A stretch of 64,000 bases of DNA from Octadecabacter ascidiaceicola (GCF_900185015.1 NZ_FXYD01000003.1:1-64000); one strand, 5' to 3'; numbered from the stretch's first letter, positions 1 through 9,230 are shown. Notes: generated by a model not told the origin, from the sequence alone. Program-made: numbers and translations.

Positions 1-695
1 TCCAGAACGTCCAAATACTCTTTCACAGCGCGCGGCGCATCGTTTGGATCAATGGCGCTGCGTTCCCAATCTTCCTTTGGCGTGGAGTTTTGTTTGTTCG
101 CATCGGCCTCGATTAAGCTAGCGTCTGGATGCTTACTAAATTCATGCAAACGACGTGCATCAGCGACAAACCATTTAGGGCAGCTTTTCTCAGTGAAGAG
201 GGATATTTGGTTTGCAAATTCCGGCGGTACGAACTGCGCAATATACTTCAGCTTAAGCTCTGTATTTCGCCTTTGAGCGATCGCAAATGGTTTTGTCTCG
301 AGTAAAACCCTGAAACCAGATCGATACTCAATAAGTGCATCCGCCGTATAAGCCACCTCACGACCATCCTCGCATGTGTACGTAACTGAACTGGGCTGAT
401 CCCAGATATGAACAACCTCCGGATCAGCCATGGCGACAAACAAGCCAGCCCCCTCAAGGTGGCTTTCGGTTTTCAGAGTGATGTATTTTTTTAGCTTCTG
501 GCTAAAGAATGGGATCCCGCCCCGGCTGCTTTGTCGAGATCGCTTGCTGAGTTTTCTAGTTCCAGCGCTTTCCAACGGAATCTTAACGACTCCTTGAAAG
601 CAATCAACGTAGGACTGGCGAGCACAAAGCTCAGGTTTCGATGTTCTTGATGGTTGTTCTTTGACCATAAGGTCATCTGTTGGTGACGACATCAT
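1..695 (-). CDS. TnsA-like transposase endonuclease, 3' end outside window
   Basis: The minus-strand frame is open from an ATG at 695 to the left edge (231 codons, no stop), so the C-terminus lies outside. A Shine-Dalgarno (GAGGGAGG) sits just before the start. The first 60 residues are basic and variable. A PD-(D/E)XK-type core follows: Glu in TESHLE (about residue 77), Asp in YTADALIEY (about 119) and ETK in LLETKP (133-135). This order and spacing match TnsA, the restriction-like subunit that cuts the 5' ends of Tn7-like elements together with a DDE transposase (TnsB). Family knowledge predicts tnsB/tnsC-like genes just beyond position 1, which cannot be seen here. Alternatives are a lone TnsA-fold nuclease of a restriction or defence locus. 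The neighbouring genes are all broken, as expected near a mobile element. Confidence 0.72.
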   Translation of the reverse strand, partial: MMSSPTDDLMVKEQPSRTSKPELCARQSYVDCFQGVVKIPLESAGTRKLSKRSRQSSRGGIPFFSQKLKKYITLKTESHLEGAGLFVAMADPEVVHIWDQPSSVTYTCEDGREVAYTADALIEYRSGFRVLLETKPFAIAQRRNTELKLKYIAQFVPPEFANQISLFTEKSCPKWFVADARRLHEFSKHPDASLIEADANKQNSTPKEDWERSAIDPNDAPRAVKEYLDVL

Positions 696-873
696 GCGCC
701 TCCCTCATTTGCGTGAAAACAATAGCTAACGCCGCCGCAAAAAGCGGCGTCGCAGCTTGACTTTTGGCGTATGAGAAGGGAAATTCGTCTGAGGTGGCGT
801 CGAAATCTACCTACAGAGAGCCCTCAATCGTCTATGACGAGCGAGGGTTTTCGCCTTCTCGGAGAATTATTAG

Positions 874-1017
874 CTATCCATCCGAGACCTCCATGTTTTC
901 ATGGGTTGGGCCAAATATCTCATCGACCGGAGTGCCGAGTTGAAGCGCGATGAAATCTTGGACCTTTTTTGAGCGACGACTTCTATGAAGCACTTTGCTG
1001 ACTAAGCTACGAGAGCC
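874..1017 (-). pseudogene. Remnant of an Nlp/Ner-like HTH regulator (C-terminal half)
   Basis: Read on the minus strand from about 1017 to a TAG at 874-876, one frame encodes a 47-residue segment containing SLVSKVL, RRSKKVQDFIALQLGTP and DEIFGP. This pattern (a recognition helix, then a basic RRS stretch, then an IA..LG.P..EIF tail) is typical of Ner/Nlp-like and related Xre-type DNA-binding proteins. There is no start codon, and the N-terminal half is missing. The frame starts exactly where the similarity of the neighbouring KptA fragment ends, so two unrelated genes were joined by a recombination or deletion. It is probably not translated as a functional protein. I recognise the pattern but not a specific gene. 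Confidence 0.5.
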
Positions 1018-1235
1018 GCCCTAATCTTCAATCCGTCTTCGGACAACGTGAAGCGTTTTTTTTCGTTGGCCTCGACGATCTGGACCAATTCCTCGCGGCT
1101 TAGTTTTCGGTTGGCTTTTTTCATTTTTCGCAACAGCTGGTCAACATCAACCCAGCCGTGCTTGTCCACCTGAAGACCTATCTCTTCAGGTTTGTGCCGG
1201 AGTACCAAGCTCAAAAACTTACTCTCTTTGCTCAT
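1002..1235 (-). pseudogene. kptA: Truncated RNA 2'-phosphotransferase KptA/Tpt1 (N-terminal half)
   Basis: The 77-residue product matches the N-terminal winged-helix half of KptA/Tpt1, which removes the 2'-phosphate from RNA using NAD+. The typical start (SKFLSLVLRHKPE), DKHGWVDVDQLL and the RFTLSEDGLKIRA segment are present. In the intact family, about 180 residues long, the protein continues into an ADP-ribosyltransferase-like half with the NAD site. Here the family pattern stops after IRA and the frame ends four codons later. The DNA beyond the break encodes part of a DNA-binding protein in another frame. The catalytic half is absent, so the fragment should be inactive. KptA genes in bacteria are often found in accessory islands. 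Confidence 0.75.
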
Positions 1236-1469
1236 GATTAGACTGCGTTACCATATTGATTGATCCGCAATTATCATGGCACCCGATGGATAGGAACCGT
1301 GGAGATATCCCTTTAAGAGATATGGCTCCGCCAAAAGGCCCTTCTACAGCGTCGTCGACTAAGCCCGGGTGCACGCATTACCGTTTACCTCACCTTTCAA
1401 CGTTTCCCCCAAGAAATCTCTTTCGACCGAGAGGCCAACCACTGCAAAACCCCATTGCTAGACGGCATG

Positions 1470-3292
1470 TTATCGGCATCTCAAAACCGCCTCATAGCAT
1501 TTGGGAAAGTACGACTGATCGTGTTCTGATAGTGCTGCAACGGCACCTCTACTCTTTGCTGAGATTCTTAAGGGAACTTTGACTGACCCAACGCCAGGAA
1601 CCACCACTGCAGCAGTCTTTGTTGCAAACTTTCCATCGTATTCTCCAGATTTGATGTACCTTTGAATTTTGACCAAAATGATTAGGTTGCGCTGCCGTGA
1701 ACTAAGGAAGGATTTGAGTTTGTCGGTGTCGACTGCCAGCCTCTCCCCAACTGTTTCCGTCTCATGTCGGCCTTGTCCTTTCCGCATTCCCCACGCCTCT
1801 GAACGCAGGAACACATTTTGGCTTTCATCCATCCAAAAACGACCAAAATCATCAGTCCGCTTTAGTGATAACGCTGCTATCGTTTTGTCGTTTGGCCTTG
1901 TTCTTCCGGCGACATGCTTGACAGCGTATGGATCAGAAGCATCGATAGATGCAGATCGCCCACGGCATCTCCGATACGTTCGGTCCTGCATGAGGCGACC
2001 AAAAGCAATCCATCGATTGGCTCAATAAGCAAAGCCTCGATGAGCTGTTTCGCAAACGAGTTGGTGTTGGTTGCTGCTGCTCTCAGTCCGGCGTGATCCA
2101 CGGCGTCAAGGAGCAAGACTATCTTCGCGGCACTACTCCGTCTTTGGACAGCAGCAGTTGCCTGCTTTAGGCGCTTAAGGCCCGTTCGCAAAAGTGAAGC
2201 TTCGTCCGCGCCAGGCAGCAAAGGGTCACAAAGTCCTTTCACCGCTATTGAGTTGACCAAGTGGACCAAACTCCGATTTACCAAGTGACGTTCGTCACCC
2301 GGCATTCTCCATCGGCCGCCGCCAAATCCATCGTGAAGTATGCAAAGACAGTTCTCACCAAAACGTTGAGCTAACGCTTGCAGAGTAACTGTTTTACCTG
2401 AACCACCAGCGCCATGTATCAACATAGGGCTTTGGGCATTGAGTAGGTCCGCAACAACGATGTCTAGGAAAGAACGAGCAACTACGTTTTCAACATCTGG
2501 AAACGATTGAGGCACAGGAAATAGGTCGTCCTCATCACTCAACTCAAGAGCTCCAAGAACATCAGTGCGTTTTACAACGTTGTCTTTGTATCCCTCCGTA
2601 CCCGCCTTATCCCTTAAAAGCTGGCAAAGGCTATGGTAGCGAAGTTTAGCGAACACGTCGTTTGCGCCGCCCCAATCCGCCAAAATATTTCTAACGCTTG
2701 CTTTTTCTCCACGAAGTGAGCGACCAGCCCCGACGATATTGAGCGTGGCCAACAGCTCTACCAACTCGACCGAAGCGGTTTCTTCGCCCCCTGTCAGCGT
2801 ACGATATTGTCGTTGTTGCAAACCGTTAAGAGAAGAATAGGGTTTCTCTTCGGAAATTGCCTTGATTGTTGCCCTTAAGTTATCACCGACTTCGCGATTG
2901 GTCGCAAATTCAAATTCCAAAGAGGCTTCGACCCAACTCGCCCCATTCTGCTCAATAAAGTCATGCCTCGTTTCGAGAAATTTAGATATGGTCTTTGAGA
3001 TGTGGCCGGCGGAGAGCGTTGTATCAACTTCCGACGCAACGTATTTAAATTGCGTCACGATTACTTTTTTGGCGTTTTCTGACGGATGGCCTCCAAAATA
3101 CTGGACCATGTCTGCTATATCCATGGTTTCGCTGGAAAGACCTTCAGATTCTTCTTTTGCGAAACCCTCCATGGCGATTGCATGGAGTTCTGAGCCCGGC
3201 AGCAATAGTGCTAATGTAACACGGGAAGCCCAAGCCTCATGATATTCGTGGCCATCTCTTGAGGCAGCTACAGTAATAGGGTCGTTTGACAA
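1470..3292 (-). pseudogene. Broken STAND NTPase with PD-(D/E)XK-like N-terminus, antiphage-like
   Basis: The 5' part (about 3292 to 1880) has a likely TTG start at 3292 behind TTGGAGG. Its first 100 residues carry a nuclease-like pattern: DGHEYHEAW, an acidic MDIADM, then VTQFKY (a QxK motif as in DUF4297/Cap4-type nucleases). A STAND/NACHT NTPase domain follows, with Walker A GAGGSGKT, Walker B LLLDAVDHA and the VASCRTER sensor. The frame stops soon after SMSPEE. A second minus-strand frame (about 1905 to 1470) continues with DDFGRFWMDESQN and GERLAVDTDKLKSFL, which look like the C-terminal end of such proteins. The long sensor region expected between them is missing. I infer an internal deletion with a frameshift. 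Related architectures (Avs-like) sense phage proteins and kill infected cells. This copy should be inactive. Confidence 0.68.
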
Positions 3293-3843
3293 AAAAACCT
3301 CCAACAAACTCAAGCAAATATTACAACTATCGGTATAGTCTGTGCCTTTGGCCAGCGAAATTCTTCATTCGTTTGGTTGAACAACTTCGAATTCATTTTT
3401 TAATAGGTGTTATGCCCTTTTTACACATACCATCAGCAGATAATCACAGTATCTCACTACTAGAGTAGTATTGGTTTTGGCTGTCCGCGCTGCAGATATT
3501 AAGCTAAGGCCAGCACCTAAATTTCGCGCAAGCGACCATGTGCTGAAACAAAGGTGGCCACCGCAGCATAGCAACCTTCTGGTCGACGGCAGACTTAGGC
3601 AGAGGAGCTACGATGTGACCTTATTCTTACCCACAATACTCCATCGATGAATACCAGAAAATGTCGAATGCGCTCCAGACAGACTACCGCGAACGTTTGA
3701 AAACTGCTCCATTGGAACACTCTTGAGAAATTAAATCCAGCCATGCCATTTACGCAAAACTGCAGGTTAGATGTCAAAAACTGGCGGCTCGGCGTCAAAA
3801 AGTTTCACCTTATCTGTCATTCCAGAAAGGAGAACGAACCCAA
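3293..3843. other. Island boundary, mostly non-coding
   Basis: This stretch separates the broken defence genes from the conserved nrdJ gene, and it looks richer in A+T than the core genes. The only protein-like trace is a plus-strand stretch between two stops at 3619-3726 (35 codons, containing SIDEYQKMSNALQTDYRERL). It has no start codon near its beginning and I cannot assign it. I see no tRNA, no integrase gene and no clear direct repeat that would mark an attachment site. Confidence 0.4.
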
Positions 3844-6105
3844 TCAGCCACACTTGGAATAGCCGCAATCCGAGCAGGTCATGCAGCCTTCAACCATACG
3901 AAGCGTATACTGGCCACAGCTGGAACAAGCATTGCCTTTAGGCTTCATGTTCACCACCTCAGCGTGTGGGTCCGTTTTCAAACCCATACCCTCTCCGGCC
4001 AAAAAACCAGTCGAAACCATGTGCTTTTCGATCACCCCACCAATCGCGGCGAGGATAGACGGCACGTATTTGCCGTTCATCCATGCCCCGCCACGCGGAT
4101 CAAACACCGCCTTAAGCTCTTCAACAACGAAGGACACATCGCCACCACGACGGAATACCGCCGAAATCATACGTGTCAATGCAACGGTCCATGCGAAGTG
4201 TTCCATATTTTTGGAGTTGATAAACACTTCAAACGGGCGGTGCTGCCCTTGATGCAAAATGTCGTTTACGGTGATGTAAATCGCATGCTCTGAATCCGGC
4301 CATTTCAGTTTATAGGTCTGACCTGTCAGTTCGCCTGGGCGGTCCAGCGGTTCGGTCATGTAAATGACGTCGCCAGCGTTTTCATCGGCGATGACTTCGG
4401 GCTTTTTGTCTTCGGCAACCGACAATACGGACCCAGTTACATCATTGGGGCGATAGGTCGTGCAGCCCTTACAGCCTGAATCCCACGCCTCCATGTAGAC
4501 CTCTTTGAAATCATCAAACGAGATGTCTTCCGGCACGTTGATTGTCTTGGAGATCGAGCTATCGACCCATTTCTGTGCAGCCGCTTGCATGCGGACATGC
4601 TCAAGCGCGGGCAGCGTTTGGGCGTTGACGAAATAGTCCGGCAATTCAGCGTCACCGTGCAGATCGCGCCACATTTTGACAGCGTAATCGACGACCTCTT
4701 CTTCGGTCCGCGAACCGTCCTTTTGCAGAACTTTGCGATTGTAGGCGTAGGCGAACACTGGCTCGATACCGCTGGACACGTTGCCCGCGTAAAGGCTGAT
4801 GGTGCCTGTTGGGGCAACGGAGGTCAGCAACGCGTTGCGGATGCCATGCTCACGGATCGCGTCACGCACATCATCGTCCATCTGCATCATGTTACCCGAC
4901 GCCAGATACTGATCCGCATCAAACAACGGGAACGCGCCCTTTTCCTTGGCCAAGTCCACCGACGCCAGATACGCGGCGCGGGCGATCGTTTTCATCCAGA
5001 CTTCCGTCTGACGCGCCGCCTCCTCTGAGCCATAGCGCAGGCCCGTCATCAAGAGCGCATCCGCCAACCCTGTAACGCCAAGCCCGATCCGACGCTTTGC
5101 GGCGGCCTCTTTCGCTTGCGCTTCCAATGGGAATTTTGATGCATCCACAACGTTGTCCATCATGCGAACGGACGTCGCGACCAGCTCGGTCAATTCAGCT
5201 TCGTCTACATTCGCTGCTTTCTCGAACGGGAAATGCACCAAACGCGCAAGATTCACAGAGCCGAGCAAACAGGCGCCATAAGGTGGCAAGGGCTGTTCGC
5301 CGCAGGGGTTGGTCGCTGCGATAGTTTCCACGTAGTTCAGGTTGTTCATCTCGTTGATACGGTCGATGAAAATCACACCGGGCTCGGCATGGCTATATGT
5401 GGACTGCATGATGCTGTCCCAGAGTTCGCGGGCTTGAACGGTGCGCACAACAACGCCATCCCAAACAAGATCCCACGCTTTGCCTGCTTTTACCGCTTCC
5501 ATGAACGGGTCTGTGACAAGCACAGACATATTAAACATCCGCAAACGGGCGGCATCGGATTTCGCGGTAATGAAGTCTTCAACGTCAGGGTGATCACACC
5601 GCATCGTCGCCATCATCGCACCACGGCGGGACCCCGCAGACATAATCGTGCGGCACATCGCGTCCCAGACATCCATAAACGACAGCGGGCCTGACGCATC
5701 CGCCGCAACACCGTGCACAGTTGCCCCCTTGGGTCGAATGGTTGAAAAGTCGTAACCGATCCCCCCACCCTGCTGCATCGTCAGCGCAGCCTCACGTAGG
5801 TTGTCAAAAATGCCAGACATCGTGTCTGGGATTGTGCCCATCACAAAGCAGTTGAACAGCGTGACAGACCGATCCGTCCCTGCGCCTGCGGTAATGCGGC
5901 CCGCTGGCAAATATCTGAAATCTTCCAATGCCTTATAAAACTTAGGCTCCCACTCAGCAGGCTTCTTTTCCACGGACGCCAGTGATTTCGCGACGCGCGA
6001 CCATGTTTCTTCTACCGTTGCATCAATCGGCGTGCCATCCGCCTCTTTCAGGCGGTACTTCATGTCCCAAATTTGTTCGGCAATAGGGGCGGCAAAGCGG
6101 GTCAT
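3844..6105 (-). CDS. nrdJ: Adenosylcobalamin-dependent ribonucleoside-diphosphate reductase (class II)
   Basis: Converts ribonucleotides to deoxyribonucleotides using a radical generated from adenosylcobalamin. The 753-residue product has the N-terminal MTRFAAPIAEQIW start typical of the alphaproteobacterial form, the NCFVMG cysteine, the glycine-rich QQGGGIGYDFS segment and the active-site NPCGEQPLPPYGACLLGSVN. It ends with a zinc-ribbon-like tail (CSSCG, then CMTCSDCGYSKCG) that carries the exchangeable redox cysteines. I chose the start at 6105 because AAGGA lies just before it. A start 14 codons further upstream is possible but fits the family less well. No cobalamin riboswitch is visible in the short upstream region, which is shared with the divergent gene at 6208. 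Single gene, no NrdI/NrdR nearby. Confidence 0.97.
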   Translation of the reverse strand: MTRFAAPIAEQIWDMKYRLKEADGTPIDATVEETWSRVAKSLASVEKKPAEWEPKFYKALEDFRYLPAGRITAGAGTDRSVTLFNCFVMGTIPDTMSGIFDNLREAALTMQQGGGIGYDFSTIRPKGATVHGVAADASGPLSFMDVWDAMCRTIMSAGSRRGAMMATMRCDHPDVEDFITAKSDAARLRMFNMSVLVTDPFMEAVKAGKAWDLVWDGVVVRTVQARELWDSIMQSTYSHAEPGVIFIDRINEMNNLNYVETIAATNPCGEQPLPPYGACLLGSVNLARLVHFPFEKAANVDEAELTELVATSVRMMDNVVDASKFPLEAQAKEAAAKRRIGLGVTGLADALLMTGLRYGSEEAARQTEVWMKTIARAAYLASVDLAKEKGAFPLFDADQYLASGNMMQMDDDVRDAIREHGIRNALLTSVAPTGTISLYAGNVSSGIEPVFAYAYNRKVLQKDGSRTEEEVVDYAVKMWRDLHGDAELPDYFVNAQTLPALEHVRMQAAAQKWVDSSISKTINVPEDISFDDFKEVYMEAWDSGCKGCTTYRPNDVTGSVLSVAEDKKPEVIADENAGDVIYMTEPLDRPGELTGQTYKLKWPDSEHAIYITVNDILHQGQHRPFEVFINSKNMEHFAWTVALTRMISAVFRRGGDVSFVVEELKAVFDPRGGAWMNGKYVPSILAAIGGVIEKHMVSTGFLAGEGMGLKTDPHAEVVNMKPKGNACSSCGQYTLRMVEGCMTCSDCGYSKCG

Positions 6106-6207
6106 GTGACATCCTTTTGATTGGCTGGCAGAATCGAGAGCAGACATCTACCCTACCGAACACGGAACGAAATTGGAACATTCTTTAACTATTTGAGGCG
6201 AAAATCT

Positions 6208-6639
6208 GTGACCCCAAAACTGCACCTACAAAAGCTCAGCGTGGGTACAGAAAGTGTCGCAGGTTTGGCTGAATGGCACGCTTTAACGCGCACTCAAACC
6301 CCTGACGGGCTGCCACGCCACATCACGCGCATGTGGCCTAAGCGAGAGGCAGAGTTACTCGAAGGTGGGTCGATATTCTGGGTGATTAAGGGCGAATTGG
6401 CCTGTCGCCAGCGCATTATGCGTTTTGACGAAGTGATCGGCAGTGACGGCATCCGCCGCTGCGCTTTCGTTCTAGACCCCGAACTTATTCGCGTCGTTCC
6501 GACGTTAAAACGTCCTTTTCAGGGATGGCGGTATTTGAAGCCAGAAGACGCACCGATGGATCTGCCGAAGGGACGGGAGGCGGAAGAAGCGCTACCTGCT
6601 TCGCTATCTGCTGCCTTGGCAGAGATCGGGATTCTTTAG
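6208..6639 (+). CDS. DUF1489 family protein
   Basis: A 143-residue protein of the conserved alphaproteobacterial DUF1489 family, whose function is unknown. Family-typical segments are KLSVGTESVAGL near the N-terminus, TPDGLPRHITRMWPKR, GGSIFWVIKG in the middle, and RRPF-like FQGWRYL near the C-terminus. I chose the GTG at 6208, preceded by GAGG, because family similarity begins there. The frame stays open further upstream to an ATG at 6121, but those residues look non-coding. It diverges from nrdJ with about 100 bases between the starts. Confidence 0.85.
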   Translation: MTPKLHLQKLSVGTESVAGLAEWHALTRTQTPDGLPRHITRMWPKREAELLEGGSIFWVIKGELACRQRIMRFDEVIGSDGIRRCAFVLDPELIRVVPTLKRPFQGWRYLKPEDAPMDLPKGREAEEALPASLSAALAEIGIL

Positions 6640-6823
6640 AATGAAACCACCCGAAGGCGTCAGTGCTGTGGCCGCAGCATCTGGTGCATTCAGCGCGGCA
6701 AAACGCCTGGCCCCAACGTCCGCTAACACTTTATCAACCATTATTTTTGTGTTGCTGGCGTGTTTCTTGCCAGCAAGAACAAGTCCCTATTTTTTAACGA
6801 CTGATATTTTTAGAAGAACTACG

Positions 6824-7354
6824 ATGAAAACCCTATTTATAAGTACAGCCATCGCTGTCAGGGCTGTCACCGGAGCCGCGGCGCAGGAACTTAGCTACGG
6901 TCAACTTTTTGCCAACTACGGTATGTGGTCTACGCCAGGTGGCGATGCAGACGTACCGATCCTCGGCGCAGAAGCTGGTGTGCGTTCAAGACTTTGATTT
7001 CTGGATAGACGGTGCGCAGGTAACAATATCGCCTGATGGCGCCCCAGTGAACCTGACGGGTGACGTATTCACAATTGGTGCAGGTTACACATTCGCTGAC
7101 ACTTACCGTGTAGACGTGTCGTCTTCTAACCTAAGTGTTGGATTTTGCGGACCTGATCCGCATTCGTGGCACGTACAACGTACCCGACACATACACATTG
7201 TATGCTGGCCTTTCGCGCTGACCTTGGCGGCACTGAATTGGACGGCTTTAACTTCGGCATGTCCATGAACTTTGGCGACAAGCCTGCCTCATACGAAACA
7301 ACTGCAGATCGTCTGTTTAGTGTCGTTGAGACAGCAGCTGCGTTCGACTACTAA
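6824..7354 (+). pseudogene. Decayed outer-membrane/secreted protein gene
   Basis: The start at 6824 encodes a signal peptide (MKTLFISTAIAV...GAAAQ) followed by ELSYGQLFANYGMW. The frame then breaks near 6995. A second frame (about 6990-7150) continues with DFDFWIDGAQVTISPDGAP and GAGYTFADTYRVDVSSSNL. A third supplies RIRGTYNVPDTYTLYAGL, then RADLGGTELDGFNFGMSMNF to a stop at 7354. Joined together these make one plausible beta-rich protein, with the alternating aromatic and polar strands of small outer-membrane barrels. At least two frameshifts are needed, so the gene is broken. I do not recognise the family with certainty; a porin-like or autotransporter-like barrel is likely. It lies downstream of the DUF1489 gene in the same direction. 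Confidence 0.65.
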
Positions 7355-7379
7355 GTTTTTTCTTAAGTTTGCATTGGAG

Positions 7380-7407
7380 TAGGGCATCCTTTGGGTGTCC
7401 TATTTCG
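7380..7407 (+). terminator. Hairpin terminator between convergent genes
   Basis: TAGGGCATCC and GGGTGTCCTA pair over ten positions (two G-U pairs) around a TTT loop, and a short T-rich stretch follows. It lies downstream of the broken membrane-protein gene and facing the end of hisG, so it may serve both directions. Confidence 0.6.
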
Positions 7408-7456
7408 CGTTTAAGATCAGTGAATTGACAGCATAACCACCACCATCAATCCCAAT

Positions 7457-8149
7457 CTATCGGGCTAGTTTCGCGTCAAGCGTCTTTAGGATTTCGCGTT
7501 GCTCTTTGGACCAATTGCTGCGGCGGCCGCGGAAAAGCGTGGCTTGGCTGGCATGGATTAGCCCATCACCCAATATTTTCAGCCCGTTAGCGCGCAGGGT
7601 CTCGCCCGTTGACGTGATGTCAGCAACCGCTTCAGCGGTTTCGTTGCGGATTGTGCCTTCTGTCGCGCCTTGGCTGTCGACCAACTGGTAATCTGCGACG
7701 CCATTCTCGCGCAGGAAGTCCCGCACAAGGCGGTGGTATTTTGTGGCGATCCGCAAACGGAAGCCGTGGTTGGCACGGAAAGCAGCGGCAACGGCATCGA
7801 GGTCGTCCAAATTGTCGACGTCAATCCATGCTTGCGGCACGGCGATGATTAGGTCCGCCCCCCCGAAGCCCATCTTGGCGACTTCGACAACCCGTTGATC
7901 CCAAGAGCTGAGCTTTTCACGCACGAGGTCAGAACCCGTCACGCCAAGGTGGATGCGCCCAGCATCCAACTCACGCGGGACTTCTCCGGCGGACAAAAGC
8001 ACCAATTCGATGCCGTCAATTCCGTCCACAGCGCCCGCGTATTCGCGGTCGGACCCGGATTTGCGCAGCGTCACACCGCGTGCAGCGAACCAATCAAACG
8101 TCTTTTCCATCAACCGCCCCTTGGACGGCACACCGAGCTTGAGGGTCAT
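7457..8149 (-). CDS. hisG: ATP phosphoribosyltransferase, short form
   Basis: Catalyses the first step of histidine biosynthesis, joining ATP and PRPP. At 230 residues this is the short form, which lacks the C-terminal regulatory domain and works only in a complex with HisZ. The N-terminal LKLGVPSKGRLMEKT and the PRPP-binding segment ADITSTGETLRANGL (about residues 175-190) are clear. Its start overlaps the stop of hisZ by four bases, so the two subunits are probably translated in a coupled way. The order hisS-hisZ-hisG is seen in other Rhodobacteraceae. Confidence 0.97.
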   Translation of the reverse strand: MTLKLGVPSKGRLMEKTFDWFAARGVTLRKSGSDREYAGAVDGIDGIELVLLSAGEVPRELDAGRIHLGVTGSDLVREKLSSWDQRVVEVAKMGFGGADLIIAVPQAWIDVDNLDDLDAVAAAFRANHGFRLRIATKYHRLVRDFLRENGVADYQLVDSQGATEGTIRNETAEAVADITSTGETLRANGLKILGDGLIHASQATLFRGRRSNWSKEQREILKTLDAKLAR

Positions 8150-9228
8150 TGTGCAGCCTCCGCGATTGCAACAAGATCTGGGCGGATCACGCCACCAACG
8201 GCGGGAACGCCTTTGCCAGCGCCCAAAACCGTTGTCAGCGCGTCATAGCGCCCACCTGTCGCCACAGGTGGAATGTTCAGGTCTGCAGCGGCCGAAAAGC
8301 CGAACACGAAACCGTCGTAATACTCCATTGAGGTCCGCCCATAAGCGGCCTCAAACGGAAGCGTCTCGACGTCGATTCCACGTGCAGACAGTGCGTCGAG
8401 CCGTGCGGACATGCCGTCGACCGCAGTAGAAATTGACGGCAAATCAACCGCAATATCGCCAAGGAGCGTCATCGCATTGGGTGCGGTTTCACGAACGCTT
8501 AGCAACGCGTCCAACAGGTCGCGCTCCATGTTCGAAATGGGGTCAGCGGCGGCATCGTCGCGTAGCGCTTCGATCCGCAATGCAATCTCAGATTCAGACC
8601 GCAAACCCAACACCGAAGGTAAGTTCGCCATCGGGTCAGCCTCGGCCAGCAACGCGGCGCGGGCTGCGGGAACCGGTGTGATACCACCAAACCTGTCCAG
8701 CAACGCCTTAAAGCGGCGCGGACGCCAAAGGTGGCGCATAAGGGCCGCGCGACGGCGTTCCGTAGTTTTAAGCCCCATCACGGCGGCACGAAGTATACCG
8801 ATGTCTCCTGTAACAGGCGTAACAGGCACATCCGCGAGAATTTCAGCAAAGGTCGCGAAGACCTCGGCGTCTGCGGCTGCGACATCACTGCCGTCAAACA
8901 CCTCAAACCCTACTTGAACAAACTCGGACGGACGGGCCTCGTCAATTTCCTGCTTCCGGAACACTTTGCCAAAATAGGTGTAGCGCGCAGGTTCCGCGCC
9001 AAAGGCCATGTGTTGCTGTACGATTGGCACCGTGAAATCGGGGCGCAACATCTGCTCACCGCGCAGTGGGTCTTGAGTTGTGAACGCACGGGCGCGGATG
9101 TCTTCGCCGTAAAGATCCAAAAGCGTTTCAGCAGGTTGTAGGTAATCCGCATCCGTTATCACGGCGCCGCGTTCGGCAATAGCTGCTTGATAGCTCCGCG
9201 CGCGGTCCCAATTGGATTGTCCGGTCAT
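8146..9228 (-). CDS. hisZ: ATP phosphoribosyltransferase regulatory subunit
   Basis: HisZ is a catalytically inactive paralogue of histidyl-tRNA synthetase that binds short HisG and provides histidine feedback control. The 360-residue product keeps the class II synthetase fold: a motif-2-like stretch (YFGKVFRKQE), SEFVQVGFEVFD and a C-terminal TGGRYDAL segment. It lacks the C-terminal anticodon-binding domain of a real HisRS. I chose the ATG at 9228, two bases after the hisS stop codon, rather than a longer frame that reaches into hisS. It is co-transcribed with hisS upstream and hisG downstream. Confidence 0.95.
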   Translation of the reverse strand: MTGQSNWDRARSYQAAIAERGAVITDADYLQPAETLLDLYGEDIRARAFTTQDPLRGEQMLRPDFTVPIVQQHMAFGAEPARYTYFGKVFRKQEIDEARPSEFVQVGFEVFDGSDVAAADAEVFATFAEILADVPVTPVTGDIGILRAAVMGLKTTERRRAALMRHLWRPRRFKALLDRFGGITPVPAARAALLAEADPMANLPSVLGLRSESEIALRIEALRDDAAADPISNMERDLLDALLSVRETAPNAMTLLGDIAVDLPSISTAVDGMSARLDALSARGIDVETLPFEAAYGRTSMEYYDGFVFGFSAAADLNIPPVATGGRYDALTTVLGAGKGVPAVGGVIRPDLVAIAEAAQ

Positions 9229-9230
9229 TG

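Noticed and set aside
729-750. GC-rich hairpin before the TnsA-like gene as a transposon end
   Set aside because: The stem is only six base pairs, and I found no repeated 20-base binding sites or clear TGT/ACA terminus around it. A TnsB-bound end may exist but cannot be shown.
6106-6207. Cobalamin riboswitch before nrdJ
   Set aside because: Only about 100 bases separate the divergent starts, and no B12-box-like segment is visible.
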